Positions 7,952 through 16,491 of a stretch of DNA of 64,000 nucleotides are shown here, piece after piece; the first letter of the stretch is position 1; each line of letters opens with the position of its first letter. The notes below the pieces were generated by a model, which was not told the origin of the DNA, ran no database searches, and saw only the letters and a program-made list of their open reading frames with translations. Source of the stretch: Candidatus Eisenbergiella merdavium (lineage in GTDB: Bacteria > Bacillota > Clostridia > Lachnospirales > Lachnospiraceae); the NCBI GenBank assembly GCA_019119595.1, contig DWWS01000072.1, forward strand, positions 1 through 64,000, read 5' to 3'. Position numbers and translations under genes: made by a program.

Positions 7952-9370
7952 TTATATTCCTTCGCCGCCTGCGTCCAGTCTCTTCAGGATGCTCTCCGCC
8001 GCGCTCAGCCCGTTCGCGGACGCCTGCTGCAGCCCTCTGGTCACGCCCGCGCCGTCCCCGATGGCGCGCAGGCCCCGGATGCTGGTCTCAAAATCCCGGT
8101 CGACCACCACGCGGTTGGAGTAGAATTTCACCTCCACCCCGTACAGGAGCGTCTCGTCGCTTGCAATACCTGGCGTCACCTTATCCAGCGCCCGGATCAT
8201 CTCGTCGATGTCCACCATGATGCGGTGCGGGAATACCAGGGAAAGGTCGCCGGGAACCGCGTCCTTTAGCGTGGGGATCAGGTTGTTGCGGCACAGCCGC
8301 TCCTCCGTGGTCCTTCTTCCCCGCCGGAAATCCCCGTAGGTCTGCACCAGGATCTTCCCGCCGCAGAGCATGTTGGACAGCTCCGCGATCTTTCTTCCGT
8401 ATTCGATGGGCGTGCTGAAGGGTCGGGTGAAATTCTTGGAGACCAGCAGGGCGAAATTGGTGTTTTCCGTCTTATATTCCTGCGCCTTGTAGGCGTGGCC
8501 GTTCACCACGGCAAGGCCGCCCTCATAGTATTCCGCGGCCACCTCGCCGGAGGGGTTGGTGCAGAAGGTGCGCACCTTATCGTCAAAGGTGGGCGTATAG
8601 AAGATCAGCTTGGCTTCATAGAGGTTTTCATTCAGAAACTGCATGACCTCGTCCCGCACCTCAACGCGCACGCCGATGTCCACCGTTCCCGGCTCCGTCT
8701 CGATCCCGACCTCATGGCATTTGTCCTTGAGCCAGTCCGCGCCCTCGCGGCCCACCGCGCAGACCACCTCGTCCGCGAGAAAGGTTTCTCCCTTTTCCGT
8801 CACCACGCCTCTCGCATGGCCGTCCTCCACCAAAAGCTCCTTCACCATCGTGTGAAAAAGCATGGAAACGCCTTCCTCTTCCAGATGCTGCTGGAGCCGG
8901 GCATAGATCCGGTACCCCTCCTCCGTTCCCAGATGCCGGATGGGACATTCCACCAGCTTCAGGTTCGCGTTGATGGCCTTCTGCCGGATGTTCCGGATCT
9001 CCTTTTCCTTATCAACGCCATATACCTTCGTATCCGCGCCGAAGCTTAAATAAATGGCGTCGGACTCTCCGATCAGCTCCTTCGTCCGCTCATATCCCAG
9101 GATCTGCGGCAGGTTTCCGCCCACGTCAGGGGACAGGGAGAGCTTTCCGTCCGAAAAAGCCCCTGCCCCCGCGAAGCCTGTCGTGATCGCGCAGGGCCGG
9201 CAGCCCGCGCACACGCCCGTCGTCCGCTTGGGGCAGACCCGCTTTTCAATGGGCCTTCCCTTTTCGATCATAAGGACCTTCAGATCCTTTCTTCTTTCCA
9301 GAAGCCGGTAGGCACAGAAGATCCCTCCCGGCCCCGCTCCGATGATGATCACATCATATTTTTCAGCCAT
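7952..9370 (-). CDS. FAD-dependent oxidoreductase (uncharacterised dehydrogenase family)
   Basis: A 472-residue flavoprotein. It opens with the dinucleotide-binding fold VIIIGAGPGGIFCAYRL and a following acidic strand end (MIEKGRP). It has a Cys-rich segment (CPKRTTGVCAGCRPC, residues about 47-61) and a C-terminal FAD contact (IRGLRAIGDGAGVTRGLQQA). This pattern fits the uncharacterised COG2509-type dehydrogenases common in Firmicutes; substrate unknown. The four-Cys segment might bind a metal or Fe-S centre, which is an inference. SD AAGGG precedes the ATG. The leader upstream carries an apparent terminator/antiterminator switch. Confidence 0.87.
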   Translation of the reverse strand: MAEKYDVIIIGAGPGGIFCAYRLLERRKDLKVLMIEKGRPIEKRVCPKRTTGVCAGCRPCAITTGFAGAGAFSDGKLSLSPDVGGNLPQILGYERTKELIGESDAIYLSFGADTKVYGVDKEKEIRNIRQKAINANLKLVECPIRHLGTEEGYRIYARLQQHLEEEGVSMLFHTMVKELLVEDGHARGVVTEKGETFLADEVVCAVGREGADWLKDKCHEVGIETEPGTVDIGVRVEVRDEVMQFLNENLYEAKLIFYTPTFDDKVRTFCTNPSGEVAAEYYEGGLAVVNGHAYKAQEYKTENTNFALLVSKNFTRPFSTPIEYGRKIAELSNMLCGGKILVQTYGDFRRGRRTTEERLCRNNLIPTLKDAVPGDLSLVFPHRIMVDIDEMIRALDKVTPGIASDETLLYGVEVKFYSNRVVVDRDFETSIRGLRAIGDGAGVTRGLQQASANGLSAAESILKRLDAGGEGI

Positions 9371-9417
9371 ATCCCTTATTTCACCCTTTCTTTTTTATCC
9401 TGCGGCGGCGCCGCTCC

Positions 9418-9591
9418 AAAAAAGTGTGCGCCCTGATGCGGTACGCATCATGCGCACACTCGCGCCGAGCGCGGTTGCCGTCAGGCAACAATCAACCTGG
9501 CAATCTTTGATTGCCAGCGTGCAGAGTGCGCATCCACAGCGGAGCGTCTTTTTTGTACGATAGGAAAGGAACTTTCCTATCGTACAAAAAA
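9418..9591 (-). promoter_or_regulatory. Attenuator-like structured leader of the FAD oxidoreductase gene (element E)
   Basis: Read on the minus strand: a perfect 20-bp hairpin with a 3-nt loop (9549-9591), then ACGCTCCGC, several short hairpins, and finally a GC-rich hairpin (GTGTGCGC/GCGCACAC, 9424-9459) followed by six Ts, i.e. an intrinsic terminator 48 nt before the start codon. ATGCGCAC at 9526-9533 is complementary to 9450-9457, one arm of that terminator, so an antiterminator fold is possible. CGCTCC near the first hairpin can also pair with GGAGCG next to the gene, echoing the SD-linked pairing of the hairpin elements elsewhere in the window. Confidence 0.6.
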
Positions 9592-9624
9592 GGGGAACGC
9601 CTCCCTTCAGGCCGTCCCCCTGTC
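9584..9624 (-). terminator. Terminator after ilvE
   Basis: Minus strand GGGG(A)...CCCC stem with an inner GCC/GGC helix and a 2x2 internal loop, followed by CCTTTTTT. The T run is shared with the start of the long hairpin of element E. Confidence 0.55.
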
Positions 9625-9655
9625 TGTAACATGCAGCTTTTTGTTTTCCGGCGGA

Positions 9656-10681
9656 TCAGAGGATCCTTCTCACCCAGCCTTCCGGCCCTTCGATCCGGCC
9701 CATCTGGATGCCGGTCAGGGTATCGTAAAGCTTTTTGAGCACAGGCCCCATCTCGTCCATTCCGCTGGCAAGGCAGATATCCTTTCCGTGATCCACGATC
9801 TTGCCCACCGGGCTGAGAACCGCGGCGGTTCCGCAAAGACCGCATTCCGCGAAGTCCTTCACCTCTTCCAGCTTCACGGGACGCTCCTCCACCTCCATGC
9901 CAAGGATATCCCTCGCGACCACCACCAGGGAACGCCTTGTGATGGAAGGCAGGATGCTTCCGGACTTGGGGATCACGATCTTGCCGTTCTTATCTACGAA
10001 CAGGAAGTTTGCTCCACCCGTCTCCTCCACGTAGGTTCTCGTGGCGGGATCCAGGAACAGATTTTCATCAAAGCCGTTGGCATGAGCGGTCACGCCCGCG
10101 TGCAGGCTCATCGCATAATTCAGGCCCGCCTTGATATGGCCCGTTCCGTGCGGAGCCGCCCGGTCAAAATCGCTGACGCACAGGGTGATGGGCTTCGCGC
10201 CGCCCTTGAAGTAGGGGCCTACGGGAGTGACGAACACGCGGAACTGATATTCCGCAGCCGGCTTCACGCCGATCACCGGGGAGCTGGCGAACATGTAGGG
10301 ACGGATATAGAGCGTGGCTCCGCTTCCGTAGGGGGGCACCCACGCCGCGTTCGCCGTGACCACCTGATCGATGGCGTCCAGGAATCTCTCCTTGGGGAAG
10401 GGGGGCATTTCCAGCCTCTTCGCGCTGTCGATCATGCGCTCCGCGTTCAGGTCGGGGCGGAAGGTGACGATGTGGCCGTCCTCCGTGGTATAAGCCTTCA
10501 GGCCCTCAAAAACCTCCTGGCAATACTGGAGAATGCCCGCGCACTCATTTAACACCACCTGCGCGTCGTCCGTCAGCGTCCCTTCATCCCAGGCGCCGTT
10601 CTTATAATTGGAAACGTAACGCTTATCCGTTACCATATAGCCAAAGCCGATATTGGCCCAGTCGATATTCTTCTTTTCCAT
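9656..10681 (-). CDS. ilvE: Branched-chain amino acid aminotransferase
   Basis: A PLP enzyme of fold type IV, 341 residues, that transfers the amino group between glutamate and the keto acids of Leu, Ile and Val. Family marks: FEGLKAYTTEDG, RPDLNAERM, the lysine region HIKAGLNYAMSL that carries the PLP Schiff base, and the cofactor loop EETGGANFLFV. The length fits the eukaryote-like (large) bacterial BCAT group. ATG 10681 has AGGAG 8 nt upstream. A strong promoter (10739-10766) lies directly upstream and a terminator follows, so it is probably monocistronic. No T-box or other amino-acid sensing leader is present in the short 5' region. Confidence 0.95.
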   Translation of the reverse strand: MEKKNIDWANIGFGYMVTDKRYVSNYKNGAWDEGTLTDDAQVVLNECAGILQYCQEVFEGLKAYTTEDGHIVTFRPDLNAERMIDSAKRLEMPPFPKERFLDAIDQVVTANAAWVPPYGSGATLYIRPYMFASSPVIGVKPAAEYQFRVFVTPVGPYFKGGAKPITLCVSDFDRAAPHGTGHIKAGLNYAMSLHAGVTAHANGFDENLFLDPATRTYVEETGGANFLFVDKNGKIVIPKSGSILPSITRRSLVVVARDILGMEVEERPVKLEEVKDFAECGLCGTAAVLSPVGKIVDHGKDICLASGMDEMGPVLKKLYDTLTGIQMGRIEGPEGWVRRIL

Positions 10682-10738
10682 CCTTCTCACTCCTCACTTT
10701 CCTCTGCTGCATCATTAAACTTTTTTATATCGTCTGTT

Positions 10739-10766
10739 ATTATAGCACCATTTCCACGCGCGTCAA
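10739..10766 (-). promoter_or_regulatory. Sigma-A promoter of ilvE
   Basis: Minus strand TTGACG (10761-10766), 16-bp spacer, TATAAT (10739-10744), about 57 nt upstream of the ilvE ATG. Confidence 0.75.
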
Positions 10767-10802
10767 AGTTTTTTTGCATAAAAATTCAAGATAAAAGTTA
10801 CG

Positions 10803-11744
10803 CTACAGCATCTTTCTCCTGCGCAGGATGCGGATCGCAGCGATGCAGATGAGAAGGATGATCAGACAGATGATGCCGAAGCCGAAGGGCGTATCGGAAA
10901 GGGGCATCCATTTTTCCTCCACGTTCATCCCGTAGATCCCGGAAATGATGGTGGGGATGGCCATGACGATGGTGATGGAGGCAAGGTATTTCATGGCCGT
11001 ATTCAGGCGGTTGTCGCTGACGGAGCTGAACAGCTCCCTGGTTCCCTTGATGATATCGCGGTAGATCCGGGTCATCTCGATGGCCTGCTGGTTTTCCACC
11101 ACCACGTCCTCCAGAAGCTCCTGATCCTCCGGATACTTCTTGATCCGGCTGTAGCGCACCATCCGCTCAAACACCACCTTGTTCGCCCGCAGGGAGGTGT
11201 CGAAATACACCAGGTTGGATTCCAGCTCGTGCAGGTCGATCAGATCCGCTTCCTCCGTATCGCTTCCGATATGCTCCTCGATCTCCTTCCGCCTGCGGTC
11301 CACGATGCGCAGATAGGACTGATACAGCAGGCAGGTGCGCCAGAAGATCTGATAAATGAAGCGAACCTGTTTTTTCGTGCTGAACTCCTTCACCAGGTTT
11401 TTCGTAAACGCTTCCAATACCGGCGTTTCCTCCCCGCAGACCGTGATCAGCGTATCGTCCACCAGGATCAGGCCCAGCGGGATCGTGGTATAGGCCTCCC
11501 TCTTATGTCGGTACTCAATGGTGGGAATATCGAACAGGATCAGAGAATAGTCGTTGCTCACGTCCACACGCGAGCTTTCCTCATCATCCAGCGCCGCTCT
11601 CACGTCCGCCGGGTCGATCCCGTAGGTCTCGGCCACCAGCCCGCTCTCCTCCGCCGTGGGCGCGGTCAGAGCCACCCAGACGCCCGGCTGAAATTCCTCC
11701 ACCTCATGAATGATATTTCGCTCCGTCATATACCTTTTGATCAT
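10803..11744 (-). CDS. corA: CorA-family magnesium/divalent cation transporter
   Basis: A 313-residue membrane channel. The N-terminal two thirds is the cytoplasmic alpha/beta and long-helix region. Two C-terminal membrane helices follow, the first ending in the hallmark YGMNVEE (GMN motif, about residues 272-276), and a short basic tail RILRRRKML completes the protein. CorA proteins are pentameric Mg2+ channels. It is the last gene of a likely operon beta-CASP, thyA, folA, corA, with a 44-nt gap after folA. A polypurine stretch (GGCGGGGA) precedes the ATG. Ion preference cannot be read from the sequence. Confidence 0.93.
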   Translation of the reverse strand: MIKRYMTERNIIHEVEEFQPGVWVALTAPTAEESGLVAETYGIDPADVRAALDDEESSRVDVSNDYSLILFDIPTIEYRHKREAYTTIPLGLILVDDTLITVCGEETPVLEAFTKNLVKEFSTKKQVRFIYQIFWRTCLLYQSYLRIVDRRRKEIEEHIGSDTEEADLIDLHELESNLVYFDTSLRANKVVFERMVRYSRIKKYPEDQELLEDVVVENQQAIEMTRIYRDIIKGTRELFSSVSDNRLNTAMKYLASITIVMAIPTIISGIYGMNVEEKWMPLSDTPFGFGIICLIILLICIAAIRILRRRKML

Positions 11745-11788
11745 TGCGTCGTCCCCGCCTTATGCCTGTTTTTTATGTGATATGCCTC

Positions 11789-12289
11789 TTACGCCTGCCG
11801 CGCCTTTCTGACGTACTTGAGAAAATGGTAGGTGGTGTCAAAATAGCTCATTTCATCGCTTGATGCAGCGATCTCCCATTCCCCGTCCGCATCCAGATCG
11901 GGGAAATATGCGTCCGCCTCATAGGCCCGGTCGATCTTCGTCACATGCACCGTATCGCAGAAGGGAAGGAGCTGGCGATATACGGCCTCTCCGCCGATCA
12001 CGTAGATATCCTCGTCCTCATATTTTTTCAGCTCCTCCATCAGCTCCTCTGTCGAATGTACCACAACGGCGCCCTTCACCCGGTAGTCCGGATTCCGGCT
12101 CAGAACGATATTGACCCGTCCGTCCAGAGGCTGGCCGCCGGGAAAGGTGTCCATGGTCTTACGGCCCAGCACCACCACCTTGCCCAGCGTCTCCTGCCGG
12201 AACATCCTGTGATCCGCAGGTATGCGCACCAGAAGGTTTCCCCGGCAGCCGATCGCCCAGTTTTCATCTACAGCAACTATCATCTTCAT
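11789..12289 (-). CDS. folA: Dihydrofolate reductase
   Basis: Reduces dihydrofolate to tetrahydrofolate with NADPH. The 166 residues show the family order: MIVAVDENWAIGCRGNLLVRIPAD (substrate loop), KVVVLGRKTMDTFPGGQPLDGR (NADPH site), VIGGEAVYRQLLP (GGE motif) and a C-terminal TYHFLKY strand. Normal length. It lies 27 nt after thyA on the same strand. Pairing with thymidylate synthase is usual, since ThyA oxidises methylene-THF to DHF, which FolA recycles. Confidence 0.96.
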   Translation of the reverse strand: MKMIVAVDENWAIGCRGNLLVRIPADHRMFRQETLGKVVVLGRKTMDTFPGGQPLDGRVNIVLSRNPDYRVKGAVVVHSTEELMEELKKYEDEDIYVIGGEAVYRQLLPFCDTVHVTKIDRAYEADAYFPDLDADGEWEIAASSDEMSYFDTTYHFLKYVRKARQA

Positions 12290-12316
12290 TTTTTTAGATT
12301 TCCTTTCTGTTCAGGC

Positions 12317-13165
12317 TCAGATTGCGATCGGGATATCCCGGATCTGCTCTCCCGTTACATAGTCCTCCACCCGCACGTCGTTTCTGGTGAACTGGTAAAA
12401 ATCCTTTACCTCCGGGTTCAGCCAGAATTTCGGCGCGGGATACGGCGTCCGCGAGATCAGCTCCCGGATGATCGGCACATGTCTGTCATAGATATGCGCG
12501 TCTGCGATCACATGCACCAGCTCTCCCACGTTCATGTCACACACCTGGGCGATCATGTGAACCAGCACCGCATACTGCACCACGTTCCAGTTGTTGGCCG
12601 CGAGCACGTCCTGAGAACGCTGGTTCAGGATCGCGTTCAGCGTAAGCCTCTCTTCCCCCTTTTTCTGCGTCACATTGAAGGTCATGCTGTAGGCACAGGG
12701 GTAGAGGTTCATTTCGTGCAGATCCTGATGCACGTAAATGTTCGTCATGATCCGGCGGCTGAAGGGATTGTGCTTCAGGTCGTAAAGCACCCGGTCCACC
12801 TGATCCATCATCCCTTCCTTATACTGATGCTTCACACCGAGCTGATACCCGTAGGCCTTGCCGATGGAGCCGTCCTCATCCGCCCACTCATCCCAGATAT
12901 GACTGTGCAGATCGTGGATGTTGTTGGACTTCTGCTGCCAGATCCAGAGCATTTCGTCCGTCGCGCTCTTCAGCGCGGTGCGCCTAAGCGTCAGAATGGG
13001 AAATTCCCGGGAAAGATCGTACCGGTTCACCACCCCGAATTTTTTGATCGTGTAGGCGGGCGTCCCGTCCGCCCACCTGGGCCGTACCTTTTCCCCCTCC
13101 GTGCTCGTCCCGTTTTCCAGGATGTCCCTGCACATATTGATAAAAGTAATGTCTGCCAGACTCAT
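12317..13165 (-). CDS. thyA: Thymidylate synthase
   Basis: Converts dUMP and methylene-tetrahydrofolate to dTMP and dihydrofolate. The 282 residues carry the catalytic Cys in LYPCAYSMTFNV (about residue 164), the dUMP-binding RSQDVLAANNWN and the C-terminal IADAHIYDRH. The family core is complete. It follows the beta-CASP gene by 20 nt and precedes folA by 27 nt, all in one orientation, so one transcript from the promoter at 14913-14941 is likely. Confidence 0.96.
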   Translation of the reverse strand: MSLADITFINMCRDILENGTSTEGEKVRPRWADGTPAYTIKKFGVVNRYDLSREFPILTLRRTALKSATDEMLWIWQQKSNNIHDLHSHIWDEWADEDGSIGKAYGYQLGVKHQYKEGMMDQVDRVLYDLKHNPFSRRIMTNIYVHQDLHEMNLYPCAYSMTFNVTQKKGEERLTLNAILNQRSQDVLAANNWNVVQYAVLVHMIAQVCDMNVGELVHVIADAHIYDRHVPIIRELISRTPYPAPKFWLNPEVKDFYQFTRNDVRVEDYVTGEQIRDIPIAI

Positions 13166-13185
13166 TTTTCATGCTTCCTTCCGAT

Positions 13186-14793
13186 TTATAATTTCCATTT
13201 ATCGCAGAGCGCATTGATCTGATCCGCGAACCGGGCAAGATCCTTGTTCGCCATGCCCTTCGCGCCGCGTATCACCGCGATCAGGCGCTCTCCCGCCGCC
13301 ACAAGTCTCTCGTATACGCTGTTCTTTGCCGAAGGCGCCTTCGCCGCCTTCTCTCTCCATACAGGCTCCGCCTCATACTCAAAGGCGTTGTTGATCAGGT
13401 CGAACCGGGTGCCGCTGTAGGGCGCATACGTCCGGTAGCCATGCTCCCGCTCAAGCTCCTGCGCGAAGGCGGTGCAGACCGAATCCTCCCCGTGTACGAT
13501 GAAAACCCGGCACGGCTTCTGCTCAAAGCCGGAAAGCCAGTCGATGAGGCCGTTTTTGTCGGCGTGTCCGCTCATCCCCTTAAAGGCCACAATGGACGCC
13601 CTCACGTCCACCGTCTCCCCGAACAGCTTCACCTCCTGCGCGCCCTCCAGGATCTTCCGCCCCAGCGTGCCCACGGACTGATAGCCCACGAACAGGATCG
13701 TGCATTCCTCCCGCCAGAGGTTGTGCTTCAGATGATGCCTGATCCGTCCCGCCTCGCACATGCCCGATGCGGAAACGATCACCTTCGGCGTTTCGTCAAA
13801 ATTAATGGCCTTTGACTCGTCGCTGGTGATGGAAAGCTTCAGCCCCGGAAAGGAAAGGGGATTGATCCCCCGGTTCACCAGCTCCATGGCCTCCTCGTCA
13901 AAGCACTCGTATACGTTCCTCTCAAAGATCTCCGTGGCCTCCACCGCCAGAGGACTGTCCACATAGACGGGAAAATTTCCGTGCCCCGTCACCAGGTTAT
14001 CTTCCTTAATTTTCCGCAGGATATACAGAACCTCCTGGGTTCTTCCCACCGCGAAGGAGGGGATCACCACGTTCCCGCCCCGGTCAAAGGTTTCCTGGAT
14101 CAACCCCGCAAGATCCTTCAGGTAGTCGGGCCGTCCCGTCTCATGCAGCCGGTCCCCGTAGGTGGACTCCATGATCACGTAATCCGCCTGCGCCGTTTTC
14201 TGCGGATTGCGGATGAGCGGCTGGTTGAGATTTCCCACATCCCCGGAAAAGCACAGCTTTCTTTCGATCCCGTTTTCCTTCAGCCACACCTCAATGCTAG
14301 ACGAGCCCAGCAGATGCCCGATATCCGTAAAACGGATGCGGACGCCCTCGCAGACCTGAATCTCCTTCCGATAGTCACAAGGGGTCAGCAGGGAAATGGC
14401 ACCCTCCGCATCCTCCATCGTATAAGGAGGCTCATATATCTCCGCCCCCGAATGCCGCTTCGCCTTCCTGCTCTTCCACTCCGCCTCCTGCTGCTGGATA
14501 TGCGCGCAGTCCCGGAGCATGATATCGCACAGCTGGGCCGTCGCCCGCGTCGCAAAGATCTGTCCCCGAAAGCCCCTCGCATACAGCTGCGGCAGCATGC
14601 CCGAATGATCCACATGGGCATGGGTCAGAAACACATAATCGATCTGCGCTTCAGGCACGGGAAGCGGCGCGTTCTCAAAGGGATTCACTCCCTGCTCCAT
14701 GCCCTTATCCACCAGCATGTGCACTCCCGCCGATTCCAGATAATGACAGCTCCCCGTTACCTCATGATCCGCCCCGATAAAAACAAGCTTCAT
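13186..14793 (-). CDS. Metallo-beta-lactamase/beta-CASP RNA-metabolising protein
   Basis: A 535-residue hydrolase. The metallo-beta-lactamase core has the zinc motif HAHVDHSG (residues about 60-67), then FSGDVGN. The beta-CASP insert has GGNVVIPSFAVGRTQE, VIVSASGMCEAGRIRHHL and the distal His of GMSGHAD. The pattern is that of CPSF73-like exonucleases/endonucleases (YsgC/EF2904 group), which process RNA. ATG 14793 has GGGAGG 7 nt upstream; the longer ORF to 14922 would include the promoter. First gene of the run thyA-folA-corA; no functional link is evident. Confidence 0.9.
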   Translation of the reverse strand: MKLVFIGADHEVTGSCHYLESAGVHMLVDKGMEQGVNPFENAPLPVPEAQIDYVFLTHAHVDHSGMLPQLYARGFRGQIFATRATAQLCDIMLRDCAHIQQQEAEWKSRKAKRHSGAEIYEPPYTMEDAEGAISLLTPCDYRKEIQVCEGVRIRFTDIGHLLGSSSIEVWLKENGIERKLCFSGDVGNLNQPLIRNPQKTAQADYVIMESTYGDRLHETGRPDYLKDLAGLIQETFDRGGNVVIPSFAVGRTQEVLYILRKIKEDNLVTGHGNFPVYVDSPLAVEATEIFERNVYECFDEEAMELVNRGINPLSFPGLKLSITSDESKAINFDETPKVIVSASGMCEAGRIRHHLKHNLWREECTILFVGYQSVGTLGRKILEGAQEVKLFGETVDVRASIVAFKGMSGHADKNGLIDWLSGFEQKPCRVFIVHGEDSVCTAFAQELEREHGYRTYAPYSGTRFDLINNAFEYEAEPVWREKAAKAPSAKNSVYERLVAAGERLIAVIRGAKGMANKDLARFADQINALCDKWKL

Positions 14794-14912
14794 AGACATC
14801 CCTCCCAGTTCATGCCGCACAGGCCGCAGCGCGATCCGCCTGCACCTTTGATACGGGCAAAAAAATGTTCCTGTCATATATATCATATAAAAATAAGCCG
14901 CTGCCCATACCA

Positions 14913-14941
14913 AGTATAACATGGTACGGCGGCAGCGGCAA
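14913..14941 (-). promoter_or_regulatory. Sigma-A promoter of the beta-CASP-thyA-folA-corA genes
   Basis: Minus strand TTGCCG (14936-14941), 17-bp spacer, TATACT (14913-14918), about 120 nt before the first start codon. Confidence 0.6.
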
Positions 14942-15027
14942 ATTTTTTTCCTGCTCCTATCTGCTCCTGTCTGCTCCTGATACCGTTCACTGGCAGGCCA
15001 GCGAACGGCAACCCGGCCCGAAGCAAC

Positions 15028-16437
15028 TTACTCCTCCCCGTATATTTCCTTTCTCAGATAAGCCCTGTTCTGATCAAAATCCACCTGGAGGACCGCCATT
15101 CCCCTGATATTCGCGTTGGAATAGGTTCCATCCAGCGGCAGGCTGTCCTGCACCAGCTCATAGGTCAGAAGCTTGCCCGCCATCAGAGAAAGCTGCATGC
15201 ACTCCCCCTGCGTCAGATTGGTGGTCAGGTTCGGGAACAGGCCGTTTATCAGCCCTCCCGGATTGGTGACAAGCGCGCCCGGCAGCTTCTTCATCACAGC
15301 GGAAAGCACGTTCCTCTGCCTCTGCGTCCGCGCGAAATCCGTGCCGATATAGCGGTTTCTGCAGTAGGCAAGCGCCTGCGCGCCGTTCAGGTGGATGTTC
15401 CCGGAAAGCGAGGTATCCAGATAATCCGTCTCCATCGGCATGCCCCTCAGCTCATTATACTCGTTCAGATAGGCGTTCACCCACTGCACCTCCTCATTGG
15501 TCAGCTCCAGTGTAACGCCTCCCACAGCGTCCACCAGCCCGGCGAAGGCCTCGAAATTCACCACCGCGTAATGACAGACCTCCGTGCCGAAATTCTGATT
15601 GACCGTCTCCATCAGAAGCTCCGGCCCTCCATAAGCATAGGCCGCGTTCAGCCGGTTCCCGTCATGCCCCGGAATATCCACATACATATCCCGCAGCAGG
15701 GAGGTCATGTGCACCGTCCTTGTCCGGTCGCTGATCGTGAGCAGGATCATGGCGTCCGACCGCCCTTCCGTTCCCGCCGTCCGGGAATCGCTTCCGATCA
15801 GAAGCACGGAGGTCACCCCGTTCTCCTTTAACGGCCCGCTCCCCGCCTCATTCTGCACATGATTCATCCGGTCATACACAAACCCGACTGCCAGATACAG
15901 CCCGCCGAAGAAAAGCGCGAGCAGGATCAGCAGAAAAGTAAGAAGCTTTTTCAGTCCGGAATGTTTTTTCTTCTTTTTGCCTTCTCCCATATCCCGCTTC
16001 TCCGCCTTTCGTTCCGTTCTGTTTTCGTTTCGCTCCGTCCTGTTCTCTCTGCGCTTTCCCCCGCTCCTGTCCGCCCTGCGCTTCTCTCTCCGCTCAATGC
16101 CGGATTCCTTTTTCCGGAAAGACTCTCTGCCGTTTTCCTCCTCCTGGAAAATATCTTCGTCCTCTTCCGGAAAATTTTCTCCGTCATCTTCCGGGAAGTC
16201 GTCTCCGTTGTTCTCCGAAAGGCCATCTCCGTCATCCTCCGGAAGATCATCTTCCTCCTCCGGAAGGAAAACCTCGCCTTCCTCCTCCGCAAGAGATTCC
16301 CCGCCCTGCTCCTCAGAGAAAAGCTCCCTCTCGTTTTCAGGCCGGACGCCCTCTCCCAGCCCGTCCACCTCATGTTCAAGAAACTGCTCCAGACCTCTGC
16401 GGATCTGTTCCATTTCGTTTTCTGTCTTTTTTCCCAT
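15028..16437 (-). CDS. LCP (LytR-CpsA-Psr) cell-wall glycopolymer ligase with acidic cytoplasmic head
   Basis: A 469-residue membrane protein that probably attaches anionic polymers to peptidoglycan outside the cell. Residues 20-115 are extremely acidic and repetitive (EEDDLPEDDGDGL type). Next comes a strongly basic stretch (RREKRRADRSGGKRREN, KKKKK), one membrane helix (about 165-187) and the LCP domain (VLLIGSDSRT, SLLRDMYVDIPG, RLNAAYAYGG, CRNRYIGTDFARTQRQRNVL). The head is far longer than in usual LCP proteins. SD AAGGAG precedes the ATG. A group II intron lies in what is likely its 5' untranslated region. Confidence 0.92.
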   Translation of the reverse strand: MGKKTENEMEQIRRGLEQFLEHEVDGLGEGVRPENERELFSEEQGGESLAEEEGEVFLPEEEDDLPEDDGDGLSENNGDDFPEDDGENFPEEDEDIFQEEENGRESFRKKESGIERREKRRADRSGGKRRENRTERNENRTERKAEKRDMGEGKKKKKHSGLKKLLTFLLILLALFFGGLYLAVGFVYDRMNHVQNEAGSGPLKENGVTSVLLIGSDSRTAGTEGRSDAMILLTISDRTRTVHMTSLLRDMYVDIPGHDGNRLNAAYAYGGPELLMETVNQNFGTEVCHYAVVNFEAFAGLVDAVGGVTLELTNEEVQWVNAYLNEYNELRGMPMETDYLDTSLSGNIHLNGAQALAYCRNRYIGTDFARTQRQRNVLSAVMKKLPGALVTNPGGLINGLFPNLTTNLTQGECMQLSLMAGKLLTYELVQDSLPLDGTYSNANIRGMAVLQVDFDQNRAYLRKEIYGEE

Positions 16438-16491
16438 GTATTTCCGCTCCTTTCCGGGAGCCGTTCAGGCTTCTGTTCCATACTGTCTCTA

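Noticed and set aside
13981..14919. 312-codon plus-strand ORF opposite the beta-CASP gene
   Set aside because: Antisense shadow with His/Arg/Leu-rich nonsense composition; the minus-strand protein has clear catalytic motifs.
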